From the NCBI RefSeq assembly GCF_964059095.1, contig NZ_OZ060394.1, positions 328,341 to 391,579 of the forward strand: DNA of 63,239 nt, written 5' to 3'. This DNA comes from Buchnera aphidicola (Chaetosiphella stipae setosa). GTDB lineage: Bacteria; Pseudomonadota; Gammaproteobacteria; Enterobacterales; Enterobacteriaceae. Made by a program: the position numbers and the translations under genes. The stretch's first letter is position 1, and each line of letters begins with the position of its first letter. This document shows, piece after piece, positions 18,733-28,482 of this stretch. The notes beneath the pieces are model-generated. The model did not search any database. It saw nothing but the letters and a program-made list of their open reading frames with translations, and had not been told where the DNA came from.

Positions 18733-19716
18733 ATGAATTATTATAATTTAAAAAAAATAATTATTGATTTAAAAAAAATAACAAGATCATGTTACATCAT
18801 ATATGGATCAGAAGAATTTCTTATAGAAAAATTTCAAGAAATAATTTTAGAAAATTTAAAAAAAAAAAATATAAAAAATCATAAAAATATCAATATTGAT
18901 AAAGAAAAAAACTGGAATCAATTTTTTTATGAATGCAAAAAAAAAGATTTTTTTTATACAAAAAAAATTATTATTTTAAAAATAAAATTAAAAAAAATTC
19001 AAGAAAAAATTTTAAAAAAAATAAAAAAAAATAAAAAAATATTAAAACTCAATATTATAATTATTATTTTATATAAAATAAATTACAGAAATATTTTGAA
19101 TATTACATTTAACAAATCTTTTCCAAAAAATAAAATCTCTATTTCTTGTTTTCCTTTAAAAAAAAAAAATTATTTTGACTGGATAAAAAATTATTTATTA
19201 AATAATACAATTAGTGAAAACGCACAAAAATATTTGTATAAAAAATTTCAAAAAGATTTTTTTTTATTAAATAAACACTTAGATATTTTATCATTAACAT
19301 TTCCTAAAAAAAAAATCACAAAAAAAAAAATAAAAAAAATAATTTTCGAAAAAGATACAAAAAATGTTTTTCAATGGATTAATTATTTATTATTAGGAAA
19401 AAATAAAAAATCTATTTTATCTTTAAGTTCTCTACATCAAAAAAATGTTTCTCCTTTATATTTAATTCGACATCTGGAAATTCAAATTAATATCTTAGTA
19501 CTTTTAAAAAAAAAAAAAGAAAAAGAAAAATTTTTATATAAAAAAAAAATTTGGAAATCAAATCATAAAGACTACATACGATCAAGTAAAAAAAATACTT
19601 ACCAAAATTTTTTAAAAATTATTAAATATTTAATTTGGATAAAATTATCAATAAAAAAAATAAATAAAGAAAGTATATGGATGATATTAAAAGAAATATC
19701 AATTATGTTTTATTAA
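18733..19716 (+). CDS. holA: DNA polymerase III delta subunit
   Basis: Clamp-loader wrench subunit that opens the beta clamp. It has 327 residues (E. coli 343), very lysine-rich and divergent. The assignment rests on synteny (leuS-holA) and on C-terminal similarity, for example VFQWINYLLLGKNKKSI and the LYLIRHLEIQINILVLL segment, which match the E. coli FHWVDALLMGKSKRA and ILLRTLQRELLLLVNL blocks. It would act with DnaX, also in this window. It contains an internal run of about 13 A near 19506. Confidence 0.88.
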   Translation: MNYYNLKKIIIDLKKITRSCYIIYGSEEFLIEKFQEIILENLKKKNIKNHKNINIDKEKNWNQFFYECKKKDFFYTKKIIILKIKLKKIQEKILKKIKKNKKILKLNIIIIILYKINYRNILNITFNKSFPKNKISISCFPLKKKNYFDWIKNYLLNNTISENAQKYLYKKFQKDFFLLNKHLDILSLTFPKKKITKKKIKKIIFEKDTKNVFQWINYLLLGKNKKSILSLSSLHQKNVSPLYLIRHLEIQINILVLLKKKKEKEKFLYKKKIWKSNHKDYIRSSKKNTYQNFLKIIKYLIWIKLSIKKINKESIWMILKEISIMFY

Positions 19717-19772
19717 ATATTTAATCAATTTCTCATCAAATTTAAACTTTTCTTTTATATAAAAATATAAAA

Positions 19773-20015
19773 ATGATTACCAAAAAAAAAATAATAAACT
19801 TAATAGGATTAAGATGTCCAGACACAATGCTTTTTCTAAGAAAAAAACTAAGATCAATAAAAATCGGAGAATTAATTTTAATAATCTCCGACGACATAAC
19901 AACAAAACGAGAAATTCCTCTTTTATGTAATTTCTTTAATTATGATTTAATAAATTCACAAACTGTAAAAATTCCATATTCATATTTTATAAAAAAAAAT
20001 AAAAAATTAAAGTAA
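19773..20015 (+). CDS. tusA: Sulfur-carrier protein TusA
   Basis: Accepts persulfide sulfur from IscS and passes it along the Tus relay to MnmA for 2-thiolation of U34 in Glu, Gln and Lys tRNAs. It has 80 residues (E. coli 81). The active cysteine is Cys15 in GLRCPDT; the family proline after it is kept. ISDDITTKREIP matches the family ADDPATTRDIP block. TusE is encoded about 15 kb downstream. The 3' end overlaps convergent asd by 9 bp. Confidence 0.93.
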   Translation: MITKKKIINLIGLRCPDTMLFLRKKLRSIKIGELILIISDDITTKREIPLLCNFFNYDLINSQTVKIPYSYFIKKNKKLK

Positions 20016-21122
20016 AAATTTTAAAACTCTTCTTAAAGGTTCAGCTGCTCCCCATAATAATTGATCTCCAATTGAAAAAGCTGACAAATATTTTTGTCCA
20101 AGACTTGATTTTCGAATTCTTCCTATAGGAATTTTCAAAGTTCCTGTTATGGATAAAGGTGTTAATTTTTTTAAACTTTCAGATTTTTCATTTGGAACAA
20201 TAGAGACCCATTTATTATCATTAGATATTATCCTCTCTATATCATTAATATTAATATTTTTTTTTAATTTAATTAAAAAAGATTGACTATGACATCTTAA
20301 AGCACCAATTCTTACACAATTTCCATCAATTTTTATTATATCTTTATTTTTTTTTTTAAGAATTTTATTTGTTTCTTTTTCCATTTTCCATTCTTCACGA
20401 CTTTGTCCATTATTCATTCTTGAATCAATCCATGGAATTAAATTTAAAATTAAAGGAACCAAAGAATTTTTAACTGGAAAATTATTTTTATTCATTATCT
20501 TTGTTATATCTTTCTCAATTTTTAATATTGAAGTAGATAAATCTAAATTTTTATATAAATATTTATTTAAACAATAAACTTGTTGCAATAAATCCATAAT
20601 ATATCCTGATCCTCCACCAGAAGCAGCTTGATATGTGGAAAATGAAATCCATTCAATTAAATTATTTCTAAACAAACCGCCCAGAGCTAACATCATTAAA
20701 CTAACTGTACAATTACTTCCAATAAATGTTTTTAAACCATTTTCAATAGATTGTTTAATATTTTTACCGTTTATTGGATCCAATACAATAACAGAATCTT
20801 TATTCATTCTTAAATCTGAAGCCGCATCTATCCAATAACCTAACCATCCAGAAGATCTTAATATAGGATATATTTTTTGAGTATAATCACTTCCTTGACA
20901 TGTAATAATAATATCTAATTCCATTAATTCTTCTAAATTATAAGCATCTTTTAAAAAACCTGGTAAAATTTTTTTCTTAAATTTCGGATTTTTTTTCCCT
21001 ACTTGTGAAGTAGAAAAAAAAACAGGTATAAATTTTTCAAAATCATTTTCTTCTAACATTCTTTTTAATAAAACCGATCCTACCATTCCTCTCCATCCAA
21101 CAAAACCAACAAGTTTTTTCAT
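20007..21122 (-). CDS. asd: Aspartate-semialdehyde dehydrogenase
   Basis: Makes aspartate semialdehyde from aspartyl phosphate with NADPH, the branch point to lysine, threonine and methionine. The NADP-binding GFVGWRGMVGSVL is at the N-terminus. The catalytic cysteine is in GSNCTVSLMM near 135, with QAASGGG and GALRCHSQ further on. The start chosen (MKKLVGFVG) gives 371 residues (E. coli 367); an ATG 15 bp upstream would add MILHI. It is divergent from yhgN, its neighbour in E. coli as well. It supplies the pathway that ends in LysA. Confidence 0.96.
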   Translation of the reverse strand: MKKLVGFVGWRGMVGSVLLKRMLEENDFEKFIPVFFSTSQVGKKNPKFKKKILPGFLKDAYNLEELMELDIIITCQGSDYTQKIYPILRSSGWLGYWIDAASDLRMNKDSVIVLDPINGKNIKQSIENGLKTFIGSNCTVSLMMLALGGLFRNNLIEWISFSTYQAASGGGSGYIMDLLQQVYCLNKYLYKNLDLSTSILKIEKDITKIMNKNNFPVKNSLVPLILNLIPWIDSRMNNGQSREEWKMEKETNKILKKKNKDIIKIDGNCVRIGALRCHSQSFLIKLKKNININDIERIISNDNKWVSIVPNEKSESLKKLTPLSITGTLKIPIGRIRKSSLGQKYLSAFSIGDQLLWGAAEPLRRVLKFLL

Positions 21123-21355
21123 AATATGTAATATCATTTTTATTGTTTAAAAAATCAAAGAATAAAAATGATCCTCTTGTAAAATATATAGAATATAAAA
21201 AAATTTAAAAAAATTATATAAAAAATCTTTAATCATAAATATAAAAAATGTTCATTTTAAAAAAATTTTAAAAAAATAAAATTATAATGAATAACATTAA
21301 TAATATATAATTAAAAAAACAATAATTTTATTTATTTTTTTCAATAGGAAAAGTA

Positions 21356-21949
21356 ATGAAAACAATCATTTCTACAACAACATTACTAATTTTAATTATG
21401 GATCCATTAGGAAATCTTCCTCTATTTATGACAATCCTTAAAAATATTGATTCAAAAAGAAGACGTCTGATATTAATTAGAGAAATGTTTGTAGCTTTCT
21501 TAATTATGACAATCTTTTTATTTTCTGGAGAAAATATTCTTCACTTTTTAAATCTTAAAACAGAAACAGTTTCTATTGCAGGAGGAATTATTTTATTTTT
21601 AATTGCTATAAAAATGATTTTTCCAAATGAAAAAAAAAACAAAGAAAAAATTTCTTCCCAAGAAGAACCATTTCTTGTTCCCTTAGCAATTCCGTTAGTT
21701 TCTGGACCTTCTGTTCTAGCTACTTTAATGTTATTATCTCATCAAAATCCAAATACAATCAACTTATTATTTTTATCATTATTTATTGCTTGGACTATAA
21801 CCTTAATTATATTATTAATGTCTGATATTTTTTTAAATTTTTTTGGTGAAAAAATTATACATGTTTTAGAGAAACTTATGGGGCTTATTCTAATTATGAT
21901 GTCTACACAAATGTTTTTAGATGGAATAAAAATATGGTTAAAAAATTAA
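21356..21949 (+). CDS. yhgN: MarC-family inner-membrane protein YhgN
   Basis: Integral membrane protein of unknown substrate, conserved next to asd in enterics. It has 197 residues with about six hydrophobic segments. The family's N-terminal LLILIMDPLGNLPLFMTIL is near residue 10 and the central PLAIPLVSGPSVLATLM near residue 105; both are short conserved re-entrant-like motifs. A good SD (TAGGAAAAG) precedes the ATG. It is one of few transport-like membrane proteins in the window. Confidence 0.92.
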   Translation: MKTIISTTTLLILIMDPLGNLPLFMTILKNIDSKRRRLILIREMFVAFLIMTIFLFSGENILHFLNLKTETVSIAGGIILFLIAIKMIFPNEKKNKEKISSQEEPFLVPLAIPLVSGPSVLATLMLLSHQNPNTINLLFLSLFIAWTITLIILLMSDIFLNFFGEKIIHVLEKLMGLILIMMSTQMFLDGIKIWLKN

Positions 21950-22084
21950 ATATTTTATTTTTTTTTAAAAAAATCATATAAATTTTTTATAAGAAAAAAT
22001 TTTTTTAAAAAAAAATTAATTTTATTTACATTTTTAAAAAAAATTAAATTAAAATAATAAGATGAAAAAAATAAGAGAAAAAAA

Positions 22085-23254
22085 ATGATAATTAATGAAA
22101 TGACAAAAATAAATATTAAAAAAAAAAAAATATTAATTAGATTAGATTTAAATGTTCCTATGAAAAAAAATAAAATTACGTCAGATGCACGAATTATATA
22201 TTCTTTACCAACTATAAAACTTGCTTTAAAAAATCACTGTAAAATTATTATTCTTTCTCATTTAGGACGACCTGTAGAAGGAAAATATCAAAAAAAATAT
22301 TCATTATTTCCAATAGTAAAATATTTAAGAAAAAAATTAAATAATACAACTATTCATTTTTCTAATACTATTGATAATACAATACAAATAAAACATGGAG
22401 AAATATTAATTTTAGAAAATGTTCGTTTTAATAAAGGAGAAAAAACAAATAGCAAAAAACTATCTCAAAAATATGCTTCTTTATGTGATATTTTTGTAAT
22501 GGACGCATTCGGAACTTCTCATAGAATGGAAGCTTCAACATACGGAGTAGGATTTTTTTCAAAAATAGCATGTGCAGGACCTTTATTTATGTCTGAAATA
22601 AAATCTTTAACTCAAGCAATTAAAAAACCAAAAAAACCAGTAGTAACTATTTTAGGAGGAGCGAAAATATCTACAAAATTTAATATTTTAAAAACACTCT
22701 CAAAAATTTCAGATACTGTAATCGTTGGTGGAGGAATTGCTAATACATTTTTAGCTATCAAAAATTCTGTTGGAAACTCAATTTTTGAAAAAAAATTTAT
22801 CAAATCAGCAAAAAAATTAAAAGAAAAATATAATATTTTTATACCAGAAGATTCTAAAATCAAAAATGAAAATAATGAATGTATTATAAAAAATTCATGT
22901 TCTATTCTAAAAAATGAAGAAATAATGGATATAGGAGAAAAAAGCATTATAAAAATAAAAAAAATAATTAAAAACGCAAAAACAATAATTTGGAATGGAC
23001 CAATGGGTGTTTTTGAATTAAAAAAATTTCGATCTGGAACAGAAAAAATTGCATATGCTATAGCAAATAATAAAAATGCATTTTCAATTGCTGGAGGAGG
23101 AGATACATTAGCAGTAATAGAAATGTTTAATATAAAAAATAAAATTTCATATATATCTACTGGAGGAGGAGCGTTCTTAGAATTTATTGAAAAAAAAGAT
23201 TTACCTGCAATAAAAATGTTAAAAAAAAATGTTCTATCAAACAATAATATTTAA
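22085..23254 (+). CDS. pgk: Phosphoglycerate kinase
   Basis: Produces ATP and 3-phosphoglycerate from 1,3-bisphosphoglycerate in glycolysis. It has 389 residues (E. coli 387). Seen are the substrate motif RLDLNVPMKKN near residue 19, SHLGRP, GGAKISTKF, WNGPMGVFE, and nucleotide-binding GGGDTLAVIE with STGGGAFLEF at the end. It is followed 17 nt later by fbaA, as in E. coli; epd, normally upstream, is absent. AAGAGA precedes the ATG. Confidence 0.97.
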   Translation: MIINEMTKINIKKKKILIRLDLNVPMKKNKITSDARIIYSLPTIKLALKNHCKIIILSHLGRPVEGKYQKKYSLFPIVKYLRKKLNNTTIHFSNTIDNTIQIKHGEILILENVRFNKGEKTNSKKLSQKYASLCDIFVMDAFGTSHRMEASTYGVGFFSKIACAGPLFMSEIKSLTQAIKKPKKPVVTILGGAKISTKFNILKTLSKISDTVIVGGGIANTFLAIKNSVGNSIFEKKFIKSAKKLKEKYNIFIPEDSKIKNENNECIIKNSCSILKNEEIMDIGEKSIIKIKKIIKNAKTIIWNGPMGVFELKKFRSGTEKIAYAIANNKNAFSIAGGGDTLAVIEMFNIKNKISYISTGGGAFLEFIEKKDLPAIKMLKKNVLSNNNI

Positions 23255-23271
23255 TATAATTAAGGTAAATT

Positions 23272-24351
23272 ATGAAAAAAATTTTAAAAAATTTTAAAAC
23301 AGGTGTACTTGATGGAAATGAAACGAAAAAAATTTTTAAAATAGCTAAAGAAAATAATTTTGCGATTCCTGCTATAAATTGTATTAATACAGATTCTATT
23401 AATATGGTCTTAGAAGCGGCAAATCACATTAAATCTCCAGTAATCATACAATTCTCATACGGAGGTTCTATTTTTTTATCTGGAGGAAATAATAATAAAA
23501 AAAAAAATCAAAGAGCAATAGATGGAGCAATATCTGGTGCTCAGCATATACATTTAATGTCAAAATACTATAACATTCCAGTTATACTACATACAGATCA
23601 TTGTAATAAAGAATTATTACCATGGTTAGATGGATTAATTCTTTATGGAGAAAAATATTTTAAAAAATATAAAAAACCATTATTTTCCTCACATATGTTA
23701 GATTTATCTAACGAAAATTTAAAAAAAAATATTAAAATTTGCTTAAAATATTTTCAAAAAATGAGTAAAATAAATATGTTATTAGAAATGGAATTAGGAT
23801 GTACTGGAGGAGAAGAAGATGGAATTGATAATACACATTTACAAAAAAAATATTTATATACAAAACCAAAAGAAGTAAATTATGCTTATAATAATCTATT
23901 AAAAATTAGCAAAAATTTTTCTATTGCAGCTTCTTTTGGAAATGTACACGGTGTATATAAAAAAGGAAATATCGACTTAAAACCAAAAATTTTAAAATTA
24001 TCACAAGAATATATAAAAAAAAAAAATAAAATTTCTGAAAAAAATCCATTAAACTTTGTTTTTCACGGAGGATCAGGTTCGAAATTATCAGATATTAAAA
24101 AAGCAATTAAATATGGAGTAGTTAAAATGAATTTTGATACTGATATACAGTGGTTTACTTGGAAAGGAATTTTAAAATTTTATAAAGAAAAAAAACAATA
24201 TTTAAAAACGCAACTAGGAAATCCAGAAGGAAAAAATAAACCGAACAAAAAATATTATGATCCAAGAAATTGGATACAAAAATCAAAAAATTATACATCT
24301 TATAAATTAAAAAAAATTTTTAAAAAATTAAATTCAATAAATTTATTATAA
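23272..24351 (+). CDS. fbaA: Fructose-bisphosphate aldolase, class II
   Basis: Zinc-dependent aldolase that splits fructose 1,6-bisphosphate into the two triose phosphates. It has 359 residues, the same as E. coli FbaA. Zinc and active-site segments are present: VILHTDHCNK near residue 107, MELGCTGGEEDG near 180, ASFGNVHGVYKKGN near 222 and FVFHGGSGS near 264. An AAGGT SD lies 6 nt before the ATG. It is co-directional and closely spaced with pgk. Confidence 0.97.
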   Translation: MKKILKNFKTGVLDGNETKKIFKIAKENNFAIPAINCINTDSINMVLEAANHIKSPVIIQFSYGGSIFLSGGNNNKKKNQRAIDGAISGAQHIHLMSKYYNIPVILHTDHCNKELLPWLDGLILYGEKYFKKYKKPLFSSHMLDLSNENLKKNIKICLKYFQKMSKINMLLEMELGCTGGEEDGIDNTHLQKKYLYTKPKEVNYAYNNLLKISKNFSIAASFGNVHGVYKKGNIDLKPKILKLSQEYIKKKNKISEKNPLNFVFHGGSGSKLSDIKKAIKYGVVKMNFDTDIQWFTWKGILKFYKEKKQYLKTQLGNPEGKNKPNKKYYDPRNWIQKSKNYTSYKLKKIFKKLNSINLL

Positions 24352-24545
24352 AAATATTCACTCTATTGATATAAAAAAATATTTTACAATTTTATTTTGA
24401 TATTTAAATTTTATCCTAATCATTTTAAAATTATAAAACTTTTCATTATAAAATAATATTTATATCAATACTGTTCAAGTTTGTATGAAATAAATTTTTT
24501 ATATTTTAAAATATTTATATAAAAATTTATAATTTATTTTATTAA

Positions 24546-25260
24546 ACTAAAAATTTACTTTATTATAAACTTCTAAAACAATATTTTTTTAATATAAAAT
24601 TTATGGATTTTTTTAAAAATGTTAAAATATTCACTTATCACAATTATAATTGTAATATTTTTAGGCTATTTATATGATATACACCTTACATTTCTTGTAG
24701 CTTCATTAGGAACATTAGGAATGACAGTAGGATTAACTCTTCAAAACACACTATCAAATTTTACAGCTGGAATTTTAATAAAAATTTTTCAAAAATTTAA
24801 AAAAGGAGAATATATACAAATAGGAAAAATATCTGGAACTATAAAAAATATAGATATATTTTATACTATTTTAAATACAATGGATGGAAAAACAGCAATT
24901 ATACCTAATTTTAATATTCTTTCCGGAAATATTATTAATCATACTCGTTCTCCGATTAGAAGAAACGAATTTTCTATTAGTTTCTCAAATAATGTTGATG
25001 TTGAAAAAGTAACAAAAATATTAAGAAATGTACTCAATCAGGAAAATCGTGTATTAAAAAATCAAGATATCTTAATCGGATTAAGTGAATTTTCTCCTTA
25101 TTCAGTAAAATTCATTATTCGATGTTGGAACAAAACAGAAGATTTAAATAACGTTTATTGGGATTTAATGATAAAATTTAAAAAAGAACTAGATAAACAA
25201 GAAATAGAAACTCCATTTATAAAACAAAATTTAATATTACAAAATAAAGAAATAATTTAA
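24546..25260 (+). pseudogene. mscS: Small-conductance mechanosensitive channel MscS, N-terminally broken
   Basis: Family role: heptameric inner-membrane channel released by osmotic downshock. The readable part from ATG 24619 (213 codons) starts at the equivalent of about residue 72 of E. coli MscS (286). It keeps TM2, the pore helix TM3 (ASLGTLGMTVGLTLQNTLSNF) and the cytoplasmic domain (AIIPNFNILSGNIINHTRSP). TM1 is missing. Just upstream, 24546-24620 in another frame reads KLLKQYFFNIKFMDFFKNV, which lines up with E. coli RLMISRKIDATVADFLSAL. The gene therefore has a frameshift at the T7/A5 tract near 24608-24619, and no TM1 is readable further upstream. It may be a dying gene, or partly rescued by slippage. 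It follows fbaA, as in E. coli. Confidence 0.75.
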
Positions 25261-25265
25261 TTTTT

Positions 25266-25340
25266 AAGTAATTAAATTGAAAAATAAATTTTCTAAAATT
25301 TTAGAAAATAATTTCATTTAATTACTTTAATTTATTTTTT
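25266..25340 (+). terminator. Long two-part hairpin with U-run after mscS
   Basis: Outer 12-bp arms (25266-25277 with 25316-25327) enclose an inner perfect 11-bp palindrome (25288-25309). A T-rich tract (taattta then eight T) follows. Despite low GC, the stem length plus U-run suits an intrinsic terminator ending the pgk-fbaA-mscS transcript. Confidence 0.5.
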
Positions 25341-25360
25341 TAAATTCTTGAAAATAAATT

Positions 25361-28300
25361 ATGATAAAAATTTACACTTCAAATAATTTTAATTATTTAA
25401 TAAAAAAAATATGTCAAATTATATATAAAAAAAAAACAAACAATATCTTTATGAAAGAAATCCTAGTAACAGAAGATCTGGAAAAATCTGAAATAATTAA
25501 AAAAAAAATAGCAAAAATACTAGGAATTTCTATCAATCTTAATTTCTTTACGCAAAATAATTTTATTTCTTATGTATTAAAAAAATTTTTATTTAAAAAA
25601 AAATACTTACTTCTGAAAAAGAATAATATTTTTTGGGAATTAATTCATTTATCAAAATATATAAAAAAAATATGTAAAATAAAAAAAAACGAAATAGAAA
25701 ACTTTCAATATTTAAAAGAATTATCAAAAATTTTTTACGAATATTTAATTTTTAGACCAAATTGGATAATAAGATGGGAGTATAATAAACAAGATAAAAA
25801 AAAATATAATAAAAAATATTTTATTCAAAAAAAAATCTGGAAAAAAATTCAAACACATACAATAAAAAAAAATATATATCATTATATCAATTTATATAAA
25901 GATTTTTTTAAAAAAAAAATTTTTAAAAAATATATATATAAAAAATTTCCATCTAAAATCTTTATTATTAATCCATTTCAATTTTCAAAATTTTATTTTA
26001 AAATTTTAAAAAAAATAAGTAAAAAAATTGATATCCATATTTTTATTTCTACACCATTTGATATTAGATACTTAAAAAAAAATAAATCTTGGGAAAAATA
26101 CTCTCTTTTATCCATTTGGACAAAAAATCACATTAAACAAATAAAATATATTTTTTCTTTAAGTAAAAAAATAGAATTTTTTTATGAAAAAAAAAAAAAT
26201 ACATTATTAAATAAAATAAAAAATAATTTTTTAAAATTAATAGATAAAACAAATACAAAAAAAATACAAATACAATCAATAGATAATTCGATTACTATAC
26301 ATGAATGTAATAATCGTTTAAGAGAAATAGAAATATTATATGAAAACATATTACAAAATTTACATGAAAATCATAAGTTACAACCAAAAGATATTATTGT
26401 AAAAACAGAAAAAATAAAAGATTATATACCATACATAAAATCAGTTTTTCAATCTCAAATAAATAATACTCAAATACCATATAAAATAAAAAAACCATTA
26501 TTTACAAAAAATTCTATTTTATATATTTTAAATAAAATTTTATCATTACCTCAAAACAAATTTGAAAATGAAAAAATATTAGATTTTTTAAATTTTAAAT
26601 TTATTGCAAAAAAATTTCTTATTTCAAAAACAGACATTAAAATAATAAAAACATGGATAAAAGATACAAATATACGCTGGGGAATTGATAAAAAACATAA
26701 AAAAAAAAGCGGAATTTATCCCACATTTCAAAACACTTGGAAATATGGAATAAAAAAAATAATTTTAGGATACGGAATTCAAGAAAATATTCAAACAAAA
26801 AATAAAATACGTCCATATAATATATATGAAAAAGACCATATAAATTTATTAGAAAAATTAATATTTTTTATTAAAAAATTAACAAAATGGAAGAAAAAAT
26901 TATCAAAAAAAAGAAAAATAAAAAAATGGATAAAAATATATAAAAAAATAATAAAAGATTTTTTTCAATTAAACAAAAAAAATAAAAAAATTTACAAAAT
27001 AATTAAAAAAAAATTAATAATTTTACTAAAAGAAATTAAAAAAAGTTCATATAAAAAAAAAATGTCTGTAAATATATTAAAATATGAATTAAACATTAGA
27101 TTGAAAAAAATCTTTATACAAAAAAATATAAACAATAATTGTATACAATTTACAAATTTTAATTCTTTAAGAAAAATAAACTCTAAAATTACATATTGTT
27201 TAGGAATGAATGAAAATAATTTTCCAAAAAAAATAACTGAAAATGAAGAAAATCTAATATATAAATATCAAAAATCTTCAGATCAAAAAAAAACAGAAGA
27301 TAATTTTTTTCTCTTTTTTGAACTACTAGCTTTTACTGAAAAAAAAATTTATATTAGTTATATTAATAATTCTCCGAATAAAATAGAAAAAAATGAAATT
27401 TCTAGTGTAATTAAAAAATTAAAAAAATATATAGAAAATAATTTTTCTTCCCATAAAAATATATTTCAAAAAATATCTTTTATTCATCCAAAAACAAATT
27501 TTGAAAAAAAAAATATCTATAATCATACATTTAAAAAAACTTTATTTTTGAAAAAAATAGATCTAAAAAAAAAATTTATTAAAAAAATTTATTTATTTAA
27601 AAAAATCAGAAAAATAAATTTTAATAAATTAATTTCTTTTTGGAACAATCCAATAAATTATTTTTTCAATAAAATATTAAATATCTATTATAAAAATAAT
27701 AACTTTATTAACTATAATGAAGAACCTTTTTCAATAGATTATAAAAATAATTATTTTATAAAAAAAAAAATTTTAGAATATATGTTAGAGAAAAAAGATC
27801 TAAAAAAATTATTTAATAAAATTCAATCTATAGGAATATTACCACATAAACATTTTGGAAAAATACATTTTAAAAATCAAATTTCTAAAATTAAAAAAAT
27901 TTTTATAAAAATAAAAAATAACAAAAATCTCTTAGGAAAAAAATTTTTATTTAAAATTAAAAAATTTACAATTTATGGAAAACTAAAAAATATTTCTCAT
28001 AAAGAATTATTTCGTTGGAAAACATCATCTATACATTCTTATAATATTATTTCATTTTGGTTAGAACATTTAATACATTGTCTTCTAAAAGGAGAAAAAA
28101 GTACATATATAGGAATAAATAAAACAATTTCTTTTCAAAAAATATCTTGTAAAAACTCTAAAAAAAATTTATTAAAATATATCCTTGGTTATTTACAAGG
28201 ATTAAAAAAACCTATTGTTTTAACAAAAACTGGATTAAATTGGTTTAATTACATCTTTGATAAAAAAGAAAAAAAAATTTCTATAAAAAAACAAAAAATA

Positions 28301-28474
28301 AAATATAGTGAAAAAAAGTTTCTCGAAACTTGGAATGGAAATCAATACTTTTTAGGTGAAAAAAAAAACTTATATTTACAAAAAATTTTTCCTAAATTAA
28401 ATAAAAAAATGATACATCAAATAAAAAGAACAACAAAATATTGGATGCTTCCAATATACAAAAATATCTTATAA
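25361..28474 (+). CDS. recC: Exodeoxyribonuclease V gamma chain (RecC)
   Basis: Scaffold and Chi-recognition subunit of RecBCD. It has 1037 residues (E. coli 1122), very lysine-rich but collinear throughout. Matching blocks include ILGISINLNFFTQNNFI, FRPNWIIRWE, SITIHECNNRLREIEILYENIL, IRWGIDKKHK, TYCLGMNENNFPK and the C-terminal ISFWLEHLIHCLLKGEKSTY. recB follows 8 nt after the stop; ptrA, which separates them in E. coli, is gone. Whether the Chi-reading residues still function cannot be told from the sequence alone. Confidence 0.93.
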   Translation: MIKIYTSNNFNYLIKKICQIIYKKKTNNIFMKEILVTEDLEKSEIIKKKIAKILGISINLNFFTQNNFISYVLKKFLFKKKYLLLKKNNIFWELIHLSKYIKKICKIKKNEIENFQYLKELSKIFYEYLIFRPNWIIRWEYNKQDKKKYNKKYFIQKKIWKKIQTHTIKKNIYHYINLYKDFFKKKIFKKYIYKKFPSKIFIINPFQFSKFYFKILKKISKKIDIHIFISTPFDIRYLKKNKSWEKYSLLSIWTKNHIKQIKYIFSLSKKIEFFYEKKKNTLLNKIKNNFLKLIDKTNTKKIQIQSIDNSITIHECNNRLREIEILYENILQNLHENHKLQPKDIIVKTEKIKDYIPYIKSVFQSQINNTQIPYKIKKPLFTKNSILYILNKILSLPQNKFENEKILDFLNFKFIAKKFLISKTDIKIIKTWIKDTNIRWGIDKKHKKKSGIYPTFQNTWKYGIKKIILGYGIQENIQTKNKIRPYNIYEKDHINLLEKLIFFIKKLTKWKKKLSKKRKIKKWIKIYKKIIKDFFQLNKKNKKIYKIIKKKLIILLKEIKKSSYKKKMSVNILKYELNIRLKKIFIQKNINNNCIQFTNFNSLRKINSKITYCLGMNENNFPKKITENEENLIYKYQKSSDQKKTEDNFFLFFELLAFTEKKIYISYINNSPNKIEKNEISSVIKKLKKYIENNFSSHKNIFQKISFIHPKTNFEKKNIYNHTFKKTLFLKKIDLKKKFIKKIYLFKKIRKINFNKLISFWNNPINYFFNKILNIYYKNNNFINYNEEPFSIDYKNNYFIKKKILEYMLEKKDLKKLFNKIQSIGILPHKHFGKIHFKNQISKIKKIFIKIKNNKNLLGKKFLFKIKKFTIYGKLKNISHKELFRWKTSSIHSYNIISFWLEHLIHCLLKGEKSTYIGINKTISFQKISCKNSKKNLLKYILGYLQGLKKPIVLTKTGLNWFNYIFDKKEKKISIKKQKIKYSEKKFLETWNGNQYFLGEKKNLYLQKIFPKLNKKMIHQIKRTTKYWMLPIYKNIL

Positions 28475-28482
28475 AAAACGAA

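Noticed and set aside
22612..23244. 210-codon ORF antisense to pgk
   Set aside because: pgk is a full-length conserved enzyme on the plus strand; the reverse frame is open only because of codon bias.
24366..24470. Distant 11-bp inverted repeat (attgatataaa / tttatatcaat) in the fbaA-mscS gap
   Set aside because: The loop is about 90 nt and the arms are AT-only; expected by chance in DNA of this composition.
28441..28482. TTG start for recB overlapping recC
   Set aside because: The next ATG at 28483 is better placed, and the added residues are not family-like.
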